Shown here piece by piece: positions 24,355 to 36,404 of a DNA stretch of 64,000 nt. Position 1 is the stretch's first letter. Every line of letters begins with the position of its first letter. The notes below the pieces were generated by a model. It was not told where the DNA came from. It was given only the letters and a program-made list of their open reading frames with translations, and ran no database searches. The stretch is from Medicago truncatula (lineage: Eukaryota > Streptophyta > Magnoliopsida > Fabales > Fabaceae): positions 10,741,001 to 10,805,000 of the forward strand of contig NC_053047.1 in NCBI RefSeq assembly GCF_003473485.1. The letters are read 5' to 3'. The position numbers and the translations under genes are program-made.

Positions 24355-25261
24355 AAAAAAAAAAAAAAAACAAATGTCGACTGACCCCAAGAAAACCCAT
24401 ATATTTTTAGGGTTTTGTAGCAATTTAACTTAAATTTACGACCATAAAAAAAATCGAGATTTACTTTTATAAAACTTATTGTATACGACGACCCTGAGGA
24501 GTGGAATGACCGCGAGAGATGGTTATTGAGTGAATAAGAACGACGACGATTGAGTTAGGGTTTGTGTGAGAGGGAAAACAAATACGTTTTCTCATAGAAG
24601 AGGGTAAAAACATGTTAAAGCGTGATAGAAAAAGTGAAATTTTTGAAAGTGTCACAGGTTTTTCTCTAGGTTTTCTATTAGTGTATAGATCCTCAGCAGC
24701 TAAAAACCCTGCAACGGTCTCTGCTGCAAGTATATTAATTGTTGGATTAGTCCAAGAGCTTTGATTTTATATATTAAAGTTAATATATAAAATAAATTAA
24801 TTAAAATCAAAGTTGATGGATTAATCTAACAGTTAATATACTTGCAGCAGAGACTGTTGCAGGGCTTTCAGCTGTTGAGAATCCATACGTTAATAGAAAA
24901 ACCCGACAAAAACTTGTGACACATTTACGAATTTTCACTTTTCCTTTTAACCTTTCACAAGTTTTTACACTCTTCTCTGAGAAAATATATTTGTTTTTCC
25001 TCTCGCAGAAACCCTAACTCCCATTCACTCAATAATCATTTTCCCTCTCCTGGTCTCACACGAACCCTAACTCAATCGTCTTCGTTCTCACTCACTCAAT
25101 TGTCGTCTCTCGTCGTTGTTCCACTCCTCAGGGTCGTCGTACACCATAAGTTTTATAAAAGTAAATCTCAGTTTTCTTATGGTCGTAAATCTGAGTTAAA
25201 TTGCTGCAAAACCTTAAAAAAAAAATATGGGTTTTATTAGAGTCAGTTGACGTTTGTTTTG
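24355..25261. mobile_element. long-armed foldback transposon (Mutator-like), about 907 bp
   Basis: The left arm (24370-24770) and right arm (24830-25250) are reverse complements over roughly 400 bp with moderate divergence. Shared blocks include ACGACGACCCTGAGGAGTGGA, TTTACTTTTATAAAACTTAT and CTCTGCTGCAAGTATATTAA. The direct repeat TTTGCAG lies just outside each end (24348-24354 and 25262-25268), fitting a 7-9 bp target-site duplication. Neither arm encodes a recognisable protein. A transcript through it would fold into a nearly complete double-stranded hairpin. Confidence 0.82.
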
Positions 25262-25268
25262 TTTGCAG

Positions 25269-25959
25269 CAAATTAACCTCGAAAAGTACATAATCCAGGA
25301 CAAACACATATTAACTTTTTTTCCATATAGTGGGTAACAATTTTAATTAGGATGTTTTGTTTTTAACTTGTTATTTGTTTGATTTTGGGATGAAAGTATT
25401 AGAGGAAAGACACTGTTAAATTAAAGACAGAAAATTAAGGTATTTGACATAAAGTCTGGGTAAATATTGAATTTTAAATGAGTTTGAGAATAGGGATGAA
25501 AGTAGAGACTTGTTGTGGTGGAGATATAAGTGTAGTTGAGAGAGGTGATGGATGGAGTAAAGGAAGATGGTTTGATGACAATATGTCGAAGAAAATAGAG
25601 AATAAATGCAACACTTTATTTTGATATTGATATGAACCTTTGTTAGATGGGGATGTGTTAAAGGATTGCTTTATAAGATTATTTAATTTTTTCAGTTAAT
25701 AAAAATATTTATGTGAATTAGGACATGGTGATTTCGAGTGGTTTGGAGGAAGGGTGAAGTTAGACAAGGGATATATACACTTAAATATAAAATTTATATA
25801 GATAAAGAAAAGAAAAAAATAACAAAAGAGAAAATAGACAAAATAAATTATTATTTTATGGTGATAAAAAACTTTCATATATATGCAGTAGTTAAAATTG
25901 GAAAACAAGTTTTTTCGGTAATTTATGTTTTTTGTCCTTACAGTTTATAGTTTTTGAAA
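25269..25959. other. intergenic
   Basis: No supportable gene; AT-rich with purine-rich stretches at 25400-25600. Confidence 0.4.
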
Positions 25960-26221
25960 TTCAGATGTCGTATACAATGTTCAGGACACTAGGAATGTCG
26001 AATACAAAGTCCAAGACACTTAATAACAAATACTCAACACAATTAACAATAAACTACTTAAATTAAAATGCAGGAAGAAAATAACACAGAGTATTTGTTA
26101 ACCCAGTTCGGTGCAATGTCACTTATATCTGGGGGCATCTACGTTAGGAAGGAAATCCACTATAATAGTATATTAGTTTGAAGTCCTATGTGAACAACCT
26201 CCGGTTCACTGCCTTCTCACC

Positions 26222-27380
26222 TGATGACAGTAAGTCATTCGCTATTTTTAGAGTCTTTTTATGATATTTTTGAGTTCACAAGCAAGATTAAGCAACAAGA
26301 AAAGCAAGAAAAACCGAAGAAACTGAAAAAAGGGGATCGTGTCAAGATTACTGAAAAACGTGACACGATTTGGAGCTTTCAAGAAATATGCATTCGGCAT
26401 TGGTGAAAACGTGTCACGATGGCAAAAACGTGACACGATTATGGAAACCCTAATTTTGGTGGTTTGTTACACAAGGAAGAAACGTGTCACGATTTACTTA
26501 AATCGTGCCATGATTTTAGGAGCAGTTCTTGCCTATTTAAGCTGAAGACTATTCTGAAAACAAGGGTTACGATTTGGAGAGAGCCAAGTGCGATTTTGAG
26601 ACCTAAAGACGGCTAGGAGGGCGATTTCTTCAACCTTCTATCAGTTCATGTATGTTTTGATTCCACTATTGATTATGCTATTTGTAAACTCAATTATGAG
26701 TACCTAAATCTCTTAGAGATTAGGTCTGAGATGATTCTTTGTAACCCTAATTGAACCATGTTGCTGTGAAACTCTATTTATTGTGAATGACAATCTAGTT
26801 TTTATTCAATACATTTGTTCTTAATGCTTTTTATATCCTGATCAAATATAAACATGATTTAGTGAGAATGAATGACTACTGACCATAGCTTTCTACTTAG
26901 ACATAATTGAATTGTTCTAATAAACAAGGTTAGTCTAGGAATGGATAATCGTTTGTTAGTGATATTAGGTTAATGTGCTTAAACCTTCAAAGATTATTAG
27001 ACCACCTAAGGAATTAGGGGCTGTAATTTGAGAAGAAGGTCCTAAGTTAAAGGATTGATTAGGACTATTTTGTTAACTATCGTGGAACTAAAAAATAATT
27101 CATAAGAATAAGTGCAGTATACCAATTCGGGGAACATAGATGATTCGAAAGACCTGATCTTATCTCTCTTTATATTTACTAACCAAATCCATATTTTCTA
27201 ACTAAATCTTTATTTTATGTTATTTAATTTTATGCAATCAAATCAAATCTACGAACAAAAAAATTTATATATCCTAAATATTCACTTTATTGCTAAATTG
27301 AGATTAACACAGTCCTCGTGGATACAAACTTATTTTATTACTTCGATACATTTTTAGTACACTTGCTAAAAAGTCTATCA
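26222..27380. mobile_element. probable solo LTR
   Basis: A 1159-bp insertion starting TGATGACAG and ending GTCTATCA, that is TG...CA, flanked by TCACC (26217-26221) and TTACC (27381-27385), a 5-bp target-site duplication with one mismatch. It interrupts an older repeat. The left third carries several copies of a CGTGACACGATT/CGTGTCACGAT motif in both orientations. The right end (ACAGTCCTCGTGGATACAAA and following) resembles the end of gypsy-type LTRs. No internal retrotransposon domains are present, so it is interpreted as the product of LTR-LTR recombination. Confidence 0.6.
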
Positions 27381-27492
27381 TTACCTAATCACTATCTGTG
27401 ATATTTCTATCTAAGACTCTCCTAGATATGAGATCTCATCTCATTTCCCCTCAATCACACAACCTGTGATTACAAAGAATACTATCAAGAAG

Positions 27493-27754
27493 CAGTGGCG
27501 GAGCCCTTCATGGGCTAGGGTGGGCCATGGCCCACCCAGAGAAATTAAAAAATTAACGATCATAGGTCTACTTTGCGAGATTTTATACAATTTGTGTCGG
27601 TGTTAGGTTTCAAGTTGATCCAAATTTCTGCAAAATGGTGTAGTGGCCCATCCGAAAAATTTAAATAATTCAATTATAGGTCTCTAATTTGTGTTTATAT
27701 ATTATAATTAATTTTAGTGGCCCACCCGAACTCTTTTTTCTGGCTCCGCCACTG
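27493..27754. mobile_element. hAT-type MITE with 8-bp target-site duplication
   Basis: Terminal inverted repeats CAGTGGCGGAGCC and GGCTCCGCCACTG at the two ends, flanked by the perfect 8-bp duplication TCAAGAAG (27485-27492 and 27755-27762), as generated by hAT transposases. The interior repeats GGCCCACCC-type motifs. 262 bp, non-coding, nested in the surrounding LTR-type repeat. Confidence 0.9.
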
Positions 27755-28330
27755 TCAAGAAGGAGACACACTTCAATAAACAAAATATACTCGTTGCTTA
27801 AAAGCTTCAGAGTGATTCACAAATACAACTCAACTTTCAGTCCAGCTCAAGTATCAAGGTGATACAAGAGTAGCTCACAAATAACAATAGACAGACTATT
27901 ATCCTAAATGACACTTTAACAATTGTGGCTTCAGTCGTCTTCTTTAGGTTTGAGTCTTCCTTTATATAGTCAGAGAATGCATGGGCTTGATGAAAAAATC
28001 GAGCTAAACAATACAGTTGATCCAATAGAGTCTCCAACTACAATATTCTAGAAGCATATATAATGTTTCCTAAAATGCTTAGGACATTTAAAGCTAAAAC
28101 ACGGTAATGCATAAACCGACATAAGCAGCTTCTAGAAACACACGCCTCTTGGAGCACAAGCTACATGAATCATATCTTCAATGATCTCACGCATAAACCA
28201 ATTCTTTCAAGATTGCAAAACAAAATACTTCACCTTAAGCTAAGATGTCGTACTAACATGTCTAGGATATTTGGTCCAACATCTTGTTTTAACAAAATGC
28301 GGCCAACACAATATAAATTCCAACATTTTT

Positions 28331-28619
28331 TATTTTTTTTATCCGGTAATTATGTTTTAAGTATAGATGAAAATTATTTCCATTAGTTTCTAATAATTTT
28401 GAAGCTACTTTGTCACAATAAAAATAACTTCTAGTGCTTTATTCTTTCATATAAACATTTTGAAAAGAAAAAAAAAGCTTTGACCATTTTAAATTAAATC
28501 CATACATAATTAATTCTACACTACAATCTGTAGCAATTGGAGAGCAATTTATTCTGTTCAACTAAGTTATTGTCAAATTTGTTCCAAAAACAAGATGCAA
28601 AATATTCCAGCTAAATGTC
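28331..28619. other. 3' region of the MYB-CC gene
   Basis: Non-coding sequence downstream of the stop at 28620, presumably containing the 3' untranslated region. No other feature seen. Confidence 0.5.
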
Positions 28620-31515
28620 CTAGCAATTCCAGCTGAAACCATTCAAGTCAAATTTTTGGCTGTGAGAAGAAGCACCATTGTCATCATGGGAATTCAAGTC
28701 TAATTTCATATCAAAGTTTGCTAGTCTATAATCTTGAGAAATTTTGTCACTATTAAGTTTAAGTTGCACTCCACTAGTGTCAATACTTTTTCTTCTTTTC
28801 CATTCTTCACCCTCTAAATCTTCCTTTGAAATATTTCTCCGCCAAAAGTTTTCTTCTTCATGAACTCCTATATTCATAGACAAGAGGCTTGACGTCCTTT
28901 CTGGTACTTCATCCGATCCTATTTATAAGAAATAAAAGACTAAATTAAATCACACAGACAAAAAACACGTTCAAAGAATGCAATTTGTCGATTATCAATA
29001 GGACAGGAGGGAGTAAAAAATTACCCTTTAGTACTTTATCATTTGATGAGGAAAGAAACATCATATTCTCCTTCACTTCTTCACACAATGTGCCATTATA
29101 TGCTCTAAAATTCATGCTCTTGTTATGTATTTCTTGGTCTCTTTGAGAGTCCTCACTATTGGTTAAGAAACTCCCCATTGAATAATCAATGGTCTCACCT
29201 TCTTGTGTTTGTTGAGCCCAAAGTACATTCATTTCTTTTAGTTCTGAAAATTTGGAATCAAGGTTTTCAGTGGATACTCTTGATGCTAATTCAGATAGTT
29301 GAACCTTTGCAGCATCAAGTCCCATAGCTCCTAAATTTTGTCTTCCTAGTGTTTCCTTAGCTTTTTCAAGCACTGATTGAAGGTACTTCCCTTGAGCCTC
29401 TATCCGTAGTTGTAAGTGTCGTTGTACCTGCTTAAAGACGCATTTAAGTGTCCGTGTGTTGTCAATGCCAAGCACATATGTTATTCAAAGGATAACATTT
29501 GAACTATAAAATGACCGATGATTTATAATTTCAATGACTTCGGTTGAATTTATCATATCTCAAGACCTAATCTAAAAGGTCCTATAGAGGCCAAATTGAG
29601 GATTCAAATCACTTGATCTTTTTACAAATGTATGAATATAAGTATTTGATGTTAAAGTTCAAAAGATGTTATATACCTCAAGCTGCTCATGTAATCTTCT
29701 TTGCACTTCAATTTGCATATTTAATGCTTCATTTATATCTGAATTTCTGAATTTAGAAATGATTCTTGTTAGTGTTTCCTCTCATTAGAGAATGTTGTTC
29801 TGAATTTTAAAATAATTGAAACTTAATTACAAACTAATGCTGAAATATTTGTATTCTTACTTGTTTGTTTGGAGTCCTATGTTTAAATCTTTCATATGAA
29901 TTCCACTTGATTCTGACATTCTGCTTGTCACTACTTCTGAAGTTGGTGCTGGTAAAATAAATTCATTTTCATTTTTCAAATTATGTGCTTAATAAAAGAT
30001 AGAATATGTGTTATTCATAATCTTCTTATGAAAGACATGGAAATAATATTTTAAAAAATAAAATAAAAAAATGTTCCCTTACCAATTTTACTGCTGCCAG
30101 TATTTGTTTGTCCATTCATGCTTCTACTGATCCTGTATTTCTGCCATCAAGAAAGTATAAATCAATGATTAAACATAATTCATGAACAAATAAAACCATT
30201 AAAAAAAATCCCATAAAAAATAACAAATTTATTCATGGTTTTAAATTGTTGCTATAGTGTGGTTGCAGTTACGCTACGAACCTTTAGGGTGTGTTTGGAT
30301 TGTGGGTTTAGGAAAGAAAAAGAGGGGAGGGCTCACTTTTATTTTTTAAATTACGAACAATGTAAAATATTTTTAAAATAAATTACCGATTTTTGAAGTA
30401 TTATATGATTATTTATGATGTTGTCAATTCAGTTTTCTAAAAATCATTTTATAATATCTGTAATTTGAAAAAGAAAAGTAAGCTCTCCCCTCCCTTCTCC
30501 TCCTAAACCCTTCATCCAAAACACCCTTAAAATACTGCAGTGTAATACATGCAAATGCGACTGATGTAGCCGCAATTGCAATTGTCATATCATTGCAGAA
30601 ACTTGTAAATCTGTTGTATATCGTGGCACAATTGCGATTACAGACTACAATTTTGAACTATGATTTTGATCTCATTAAATTTTTACTTGATCAAAGATTT
30701 TGTGCAACACATGCAAGAAGATTATACTCAAATAAAAAAATAAAATGGCCAAAATTGAAAATTAGTTATATGGTATAAATAGAAATGGTAAAAGGGTAGT
30801 GATGTATAATGTATTTACCTGTAGGTGACTCTTTAAATGGTATAATGTAAGTCCAGGAATTCCCATAAGTTTCAAAACTGTTTTTGGTGTAGCTTCTGCA
30901 TGGTAATAGTAATCAAATTACCTTCAAAAAATTGCAATTTTCTTCTACATAATTGGATTCAATTTATATGCATCAAGAGTGCAAAGATTTTTAACACTTT
31001 GATCATATTAACCTTAAAGGTTATATAAATGATGGATCACATTGGTTGACAATGAAAAAAAAGTTTACACTGACAGTGGTCAAAATCTATGAAGCACGGA
31101 TACGGACACGAACACCGGACACGACACGGATACTGACATGCCGATACCGCTAATAATTTGAGATAATCGCATATTTCAATGTAATTATATGTGTCGGTGT
31201 CGTGTTGGTGTCGGACACGACATGTGTCCGAAACTAGGACACAGCTAATCTGAGGAGTGTCTGTGCTTCATAGGTCAAAAATAATTTGCACATAATTTAG
31301 GTATGAATAGACTCACTATCTGCTCCACCAAGTTGATTGACTGCTTCAATGAAACGTTCATGAAGATCTGGTGTCCATTTTAGTCTTGGCTTAGCATCAG
31401 TTGAAAGAACAAGTCCTGAATCTGAACTTCCATTTCCTCCTCCTTGCATGTGCATCCTCAAAGCATGCATGTTCCTTGCTTGTTGCTGCTGCTGATGATG
31501 ATGATGGTAGTACAT
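28620..31515 (-). CDS. MYB-CC (G2-like) transcription factor, PHL2/PHL3 type
   Basis: Seven coding exons on the minus strand: 31515-31317, 30895-30819, 30140-30083, 29948-29861, 29746-29677, 29427-29025 and 28918-28620. Phases agree throughout and give 397 aa. The start is the ATG at 31515 (MYYHHHH, followed by a Gln run); an upstream in-frame TTG is not used. A single MYB/SHAQKYF-type domain spans about residues 42-97 (KPRLKWTPDLHERFIEAVNQ, then SHLQKYR). A MYB-CC coiled coil with LHEQLE lies at about residues 145-185. The C-terminus FDLNGFSWN matches the Arabidopsis PHL2/PHL3(UNE16) clade from family knowledge. Such factors bind P1BS-type sites in the nucleus and act in phosphate-starvation and related responses. 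Introns 1 and 2 each hold a MITE. Confidence 0.93.
30287..30526. mobile_element. Tourist (PIF/Harbinger)-type MITE in MYB-CC intron 2
   Basis: Inverted ends GGGTGTGTTTGGAT and, in reverse from the right, GGGTGTTTTGGATG. Complementarity continues into a purine-rich GGAAAGAAAAAGAGGGGAGG stretch. The element is flanked by TTA on both sides (30284-30286 and 30527-30529), the target preference of PIF/Harbinger elements. 240 bp. Confidence 0.85.
31086..31272. mobile_element. MITE in MYB-CC intron 1 (CACGGATACGGACAC family)
   Basis: Starts TCTATGAAGCAC and ends GTGCTTCATA, flanked by the 8-bp direct repeat GGTCAAAA (31078-31085 and 31273-31280). The interior is rich in CGGACACGACAC and GTGTCGGTGTCGTG motifs. 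A longer relative lies in the intron of the permease gene at about 44474-44787. The 8-bp duplication suggests hAT-type mobilisation. Confidence 0.82.
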
Positions 31516-31518
31516 TCT

Positions 31519-31927
31519 CTTCAATAGAAGGAAAAAAAATGATCTTGGTTATTACTCAAGTTAAGATGCACAAGAAAATAATTATTCTCAAGATCAAGGT
31601 CTTAAGAAAACAATATTTTGAAAACCAAACTTAAATTTGAACCAACAAGACCTTTGGATCATAGTTCAACCGCCTTAAACCGCCAGAACCGTGATTGAAC
31701 CAAAAAAATAAATGAACTATAGTAAAGGCCAATTCAAGGTTCAACCTGTTTAACCATCTTGTTCGGGTTTTAAAACCCTGAAATAAATTTTGTGGTCATG
31801 GATTGAGTTACGACAACAAGACTTTTTTATTTTTTTTTCTTTGTACTGCAACACAATCGCGATTGAAGCGTTATCAACCTCGATTACCACAATATAAAAA
31901 ATTGCTCAATATCATTATTTTTTACCT
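31519..31927 (-). other. probable intron in the 5' untranslated region of the MYB-CC gene
   Basis: On the minus strand CAACAG|GTAAAAA near 31927 is a good donor, and TTTTTTTTCCTTCTATTGAAG|AG, just before the ATG, is a good pyrimidine-rich acceptor. The TATA-like TTTATAAAGA lies upstream at about 32089-32098. This would give a leader exon of about 130 bases (31928 to about 32060). Inferred from splice signals only. Confidence 0.5.
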
Positions 31928-32087
31928 GTTGACAAGTGTGATTAGATTGTTCTAAAATCTTCAAGAGCACTTCCTTAGGGTTTCAACTCAAATTGTGCAA
32001 GTTTCTACAACTCTTGCATCCTTTTTTCTTCTAGACAAAAAAAAAAAATCTTAATAAGTGTTAGTTGCACTCATAGATATCTTTCTC

Positions 32088-32098
32088 TTTATAAAGAA
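32088..32098 (-). promoter_or_regulatory. candidate TATA box of the MYB-CC gene
   Basis: CTTTATAAAG (palindromic core) lies about 160 bp upstream of the proposed leader-intron donor and is followed on the minus strand by AGAAAGATATC. Position and sequence fit a plant core promoter. Confidence 0.5.
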
Positions 32099-35000
32099 AA
32101 TGCACTTAGGAGAGGGACCTTGTGAGGAATGGAATAAGAAACAACTCAAAACTATACTATAAACTTAATGTCTTAATTAATTCAATATATACACATAAGT
32201 ACTTAAAAAGATGTGTCATTCTTCTTACTTTTCATCATTATGGGATCTCATTCACTTCCACTTTTTATTATAGGAGCAAAGAACTTATCCAATAGAATTG
32301 TGTGCAATATACTTTCTTAGAAACCTCACACGTTGCATTTAGAATCAAATTTATTTGTAATAAAAAAAATAATAAAATCAGATTTATTTGACCTATGATC
32401 AGTTTATGCCTGCATATGTTTTTGTTCCCCTGACAAATGGAAGAACCTTATTCCAAAAGTTAAGAGAAGAATTCAAAGTGACATGAATTATAGAATAAAC
32501 TTTTTTTTTTTACTTTTTCCTTGAAAGCATCAGAAACCACACTTCACATGTTTGTCAAGAAAGATTCTTGACTTGGAATTCTATCAATTAGTCCTTGTCA
32601 CTCACATAGGTAATTGGGGCAATTTGGAGTATAAATTTTACTTTATGTTATCATCAACATTGCCAATGGAAATTGACCCAATTGTAATCTAAAGTAGATG
32701 GAAAATTATACAATAATTTGATTATATAAAGTTGGACAATCAAAATATATATATAGATAAAAGGCACTGGAGGAGCTACAAGTTTGGCTTAATTAATATA
32801 GGCTAAGACCATAAACATGACCTTATGAAGAAAATTTTAAAATTTCACATTCATATATGCAACAAATTCAATACATACTACCAAAGATGAATGATGTGGA
32901 AATTTGCTAAGAAAAAAAAAACAAATCAAATAACTTACAGTGGCTAAAATTACAGTTCGTTATATTTACAAGAATCAAAAACATAATTAAGTTAAAAAAA
33001 ATTATACTCAATCGTAGTCGTTGATTGGATGATCAAGGGTCATTATGCTTATAGGATAAATTTACAGTTACTAAAATTAATCGTTTAAGTCTAAAGTTGT
33101 TTATGCTCACTCTTTCTTTTGAAAGGACTTCTTGTTATAGAGGAATCAAATTTCTTCTTATTAAAGTATCTAAAAATATAAAATATTATATCATAGATAG
33201 AATTGAGAATAGTTATAAAAATGGAAAGCTGATGTTCACTCCTTAGAATTTCTTTTAAAAGAAAGGAACAGAATAAGAACACATTCCATTTTGTCTTGTT
33301 TGGTAAGTTTGATGGATATGTGGCCAACAAAGAATAAAAAAAAATTAAAGGACCTTAGAAGTATTCATGATGCCGGCTTTGCCTTGACGAATCCTAAGCA
33401 GCTAGAACCATATGACAAAAGAAAAATACCAATGAGTTTACTTTTGTTCCTCTATGTCATGAACATCCATTTTGATTATTCAATGTGTTAAAATTATGAA
33501 AATATTTTTGAATGTACTTTTTTCTTAGTTAATTTGATAATTGAATGTGTCATTTTTTTAGTTAATTTATTCTTCGAATGTGTCTTCTGTTAATCAGTTT
33601 AATTTATAAAATTACTAAGGAATGAAAGTTAATAATCGAATATGTCTTTTTGGAGGGAGAGTACTACTTGTCTTTAATCCAATTGTATTGATCAAGTACC
33701 ACTTGTACTTATTTCTCCTTTTCTAATAAAATCTTTTTGCTATTCAAAAAAAAATTGATTATGGCAAAATCATGTAAGGGTGTTTTGGTAATTTTAATAC
33801 ATTCTATGATTATGGTGACATCGTCTTCACATTTAACCATCAAAATAGTGATTAACTTCTCTTGGATTGGTTTGCATTTCAAGGAATCTCACTATTTTTA
33901 AAATTAGGTCATCTTTATGAATTCCACGTATATTTTGTAGATCTCATAAATTTTAGAGTCTTGCTAAGGGTATTATTGTTTAAGAAATTTTGCATATGCC
34001 AAATATGGTATTGATGTAGTGAACTGAATTTTTCAATGGTTATGGTCGTAGTGTCCCATTGTAAGTGCTAAATTTTTAATCGAATTTGAAAGTTAGTCGA
34101 GGTATCAACTAATAACTCTCAACAATTATTCTCCTTCTTCAGTTGTGGCCTATGATTCTTTAACTACTCCAAAGAGTGTTAAGTACATTATTTTTGGGGA
34201 TTTCAAGCTACTAGACTAAGAAACTCGTAAATGAAAGATAAAATACCAAAAGGTAAAGGGGCAAAAAGCATAAAATGATTTGTTTGATTGAGTTTGTGTG
34301 TTGAAAAAGTTTACAAGTTTAGTATTTATAGGAAAACACTTGTTCGGATGGCTCAAACGATGGGTTGGTACCCCCCATGTTTGGCTTGAGTATTCCACTT
34401 TGTGACATATTCCGTTGATATTTGCTACATGTGTGTAACTTTCTCTTATAATGTGGTATCGTGCTCATAACCTCCGTCAATTAGTAGCGTATAGACATGA
34501 AACACGAGTTAATTGTTCAATTGTCTAGTTTGATTGAGTTTTGACTAACTTTGATGTCCCCATGACCTTCGTATACCTCATTAAACTTGAAAAAGATTCT
34601 ATTAACATGTATTTAGATGTATTTGTACCCAACACGACTAGCCCTATTCATAGGCCAACGGTGCGACGGCCTAGGGCCCTGCTTTGTAGGGGGCCAAAAA
34701 AAATAATTAGGGAGGTAGTGTATATAGTAAAGCTTAGTTTTATGGGGGTGTATATAGTAAAATGTATAAACGGGCCCTAACAAACATAAGGCCGACAACT
34801 TTATTTTTTGCAAAACTACTTCAAAAAACTTCAAACTCTAACATACTTACGTCTAATTGACCTTCGACTTCTTCTTTTTTTGGAATTTCTTTTCTCACCC
34901 TATTCACTTCTCAAGCGCCTTCAAATTGATCATTTTTTTCGTTTGAATTTTATAATACCAATTTTATTTGTTGTATTTCGGATTTATAATCTAAATTGTG

Positions 35001-36404
35001 ATTAACTAGTTTTTTAAAAACAGTGACAAACTATTAAAATGAAAAAAATGGAAATGACAATTTATAAAGACATAATGCAAATTGTCAAGAATTGAACACA
35101 TTTTATTATCTGATCAAAATTCATAAGAATCAACAATTTTTTTATTGTTGTTTATATGACAATTACTTTAGTGACGAATATATTTGAGGAATTGAAGACA
35201 TTTGCATCCCAAAATGCTCGAAGAAACTGCAATCTTATGACTTCCCGATAAAAGTAAAGCTTCTTTTTTTTTGTTGATATTTTGTAAAACACTTGTAGAT
35301 TCTCAATGGTGATCTATATATCCTAGTTTTATTAGGGTTGGTTCTTTTAGATACGTTTGATATGCCTCCATATCGTATTACTTGGCTTTGTTGGGTTTGG
35401 TTTGGCCCCCCAACTTTTTTGTTTTGTTATTCTTTTTTATTAGTATTACATAGGGTGAGGTGCATTTGACACTCGATGTTTTAGGATGTCATCATAATTG
35501 GGATTTCAAAACATTTTATTATGGTAACTTGGGGTGCCAACATAGTTGAAAAGTCAACTGACATAATTAATATGTATCACATTCATCTTTTATCAAGAAA
35601 ATAAATTATTAAGCCTTCTGTTCCAAAATACATGTCGCAGTCAACCACTGTACACATGCCAATACACAACTTTGACCATTAATATTTTAATTATGTATAA
35701 TAAAAAATTATAAAAATTTGATATGTTGAAAATATTCCTCGAGAAAAATCAAAAAACATTTTACATGCTAACATTTGTATTTATATATTAGTGAAAAAAT
35801 ATGGTCAAATTAAGCTATGTGAATAGTGCACATTATTTCTTTTTTTGGTGGTGGCCTAACTTTGAACCCTGGACCTTGCATATATTAAATAGTGCACATT
35901 ATGTGAATAATGCACATTATAAAATTGCGATATGTATTTTGAAACGGATGAGATATTATTTAAGGGGTCATTTTCTCAAAATTAGCCTAAGACCCACAAA
36001 ATGATAGAAACGACCTTGGTACCCATATGACCTGCCATCTACTAAAAGAAATATGTCTAACCCTAAATTGTCTGTCTGTCGATCTCAACTAACATGTATT
36101 TGTTTTGTAAACAAAATGATTAAAGGCATTATAAAATGAAAAAAAAATATCATATAAAAAGTAACATAATTTTTTAAGGAAAATTATTGGTTGTCTTTGT
36201 TATGTGTAAAAAAAAAAAAAAGTAAGTAAAAGGAAACGAAGTGAGCATTTCATATCTAACAAGAAGTTCTCATAATTTATGTTTTTTTTACTATATTAAT
36301 AATAAAATATTAATAGCCATAATTCTTTCTTTTCAATTTTTCCTCTTTCACATCATATCATTATATTTTTTAAAAGACAAAAATGGAATTTATTACCAAA
36401 TTAA
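32099..36404. other. intergenic, sparse
   Basis: No supportable gene. Between 33500 and 33650 lies a repeat related to 9440-9690. At 34640-34690 a GC-rich patch (CGGCCTAGGGCCCTGC, then GGGGGCC) looks like a fragment of a high-copy repeat. Around 35610-35680 (CTTCTGTTCCAAAATACATG) is a likely Stowaway-type MITE remnant. At 35830-35885 (TGGTGGTGGCCTAACTTTGA) is a degraded SINE-like piece. Confidence 0.4.

Larger units (their letters stand above)
25960..28330 (-). repeat. old LTR-type repeat, interrupted by a solo LTR and a MITE
   Basis: The sequence before 26221 (CCAGTTCGGTGCAATGTCAC, CTCCGGTTCACTGCC) and after 27381 reads as one continuous degenerate repeat split by insertions. Near 28230-28320, in reverse, it shows motifs such as GTTGGCCGCATTTTGTTAAA and GTTGGACCAAATATCC that resemble LTRs of large Copia elements. 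No coding domain remains. Class and orientation are inferred from memory of such LTRs and should be treated as tentative. Confidence 0.45.

Noticed and set aside
31516..31524. Upstream start for the MYB-CC protein giving three more residues
   Set aside because: The codon is TTG, and a strong splice acceptor ends just before the ATG at 31515.
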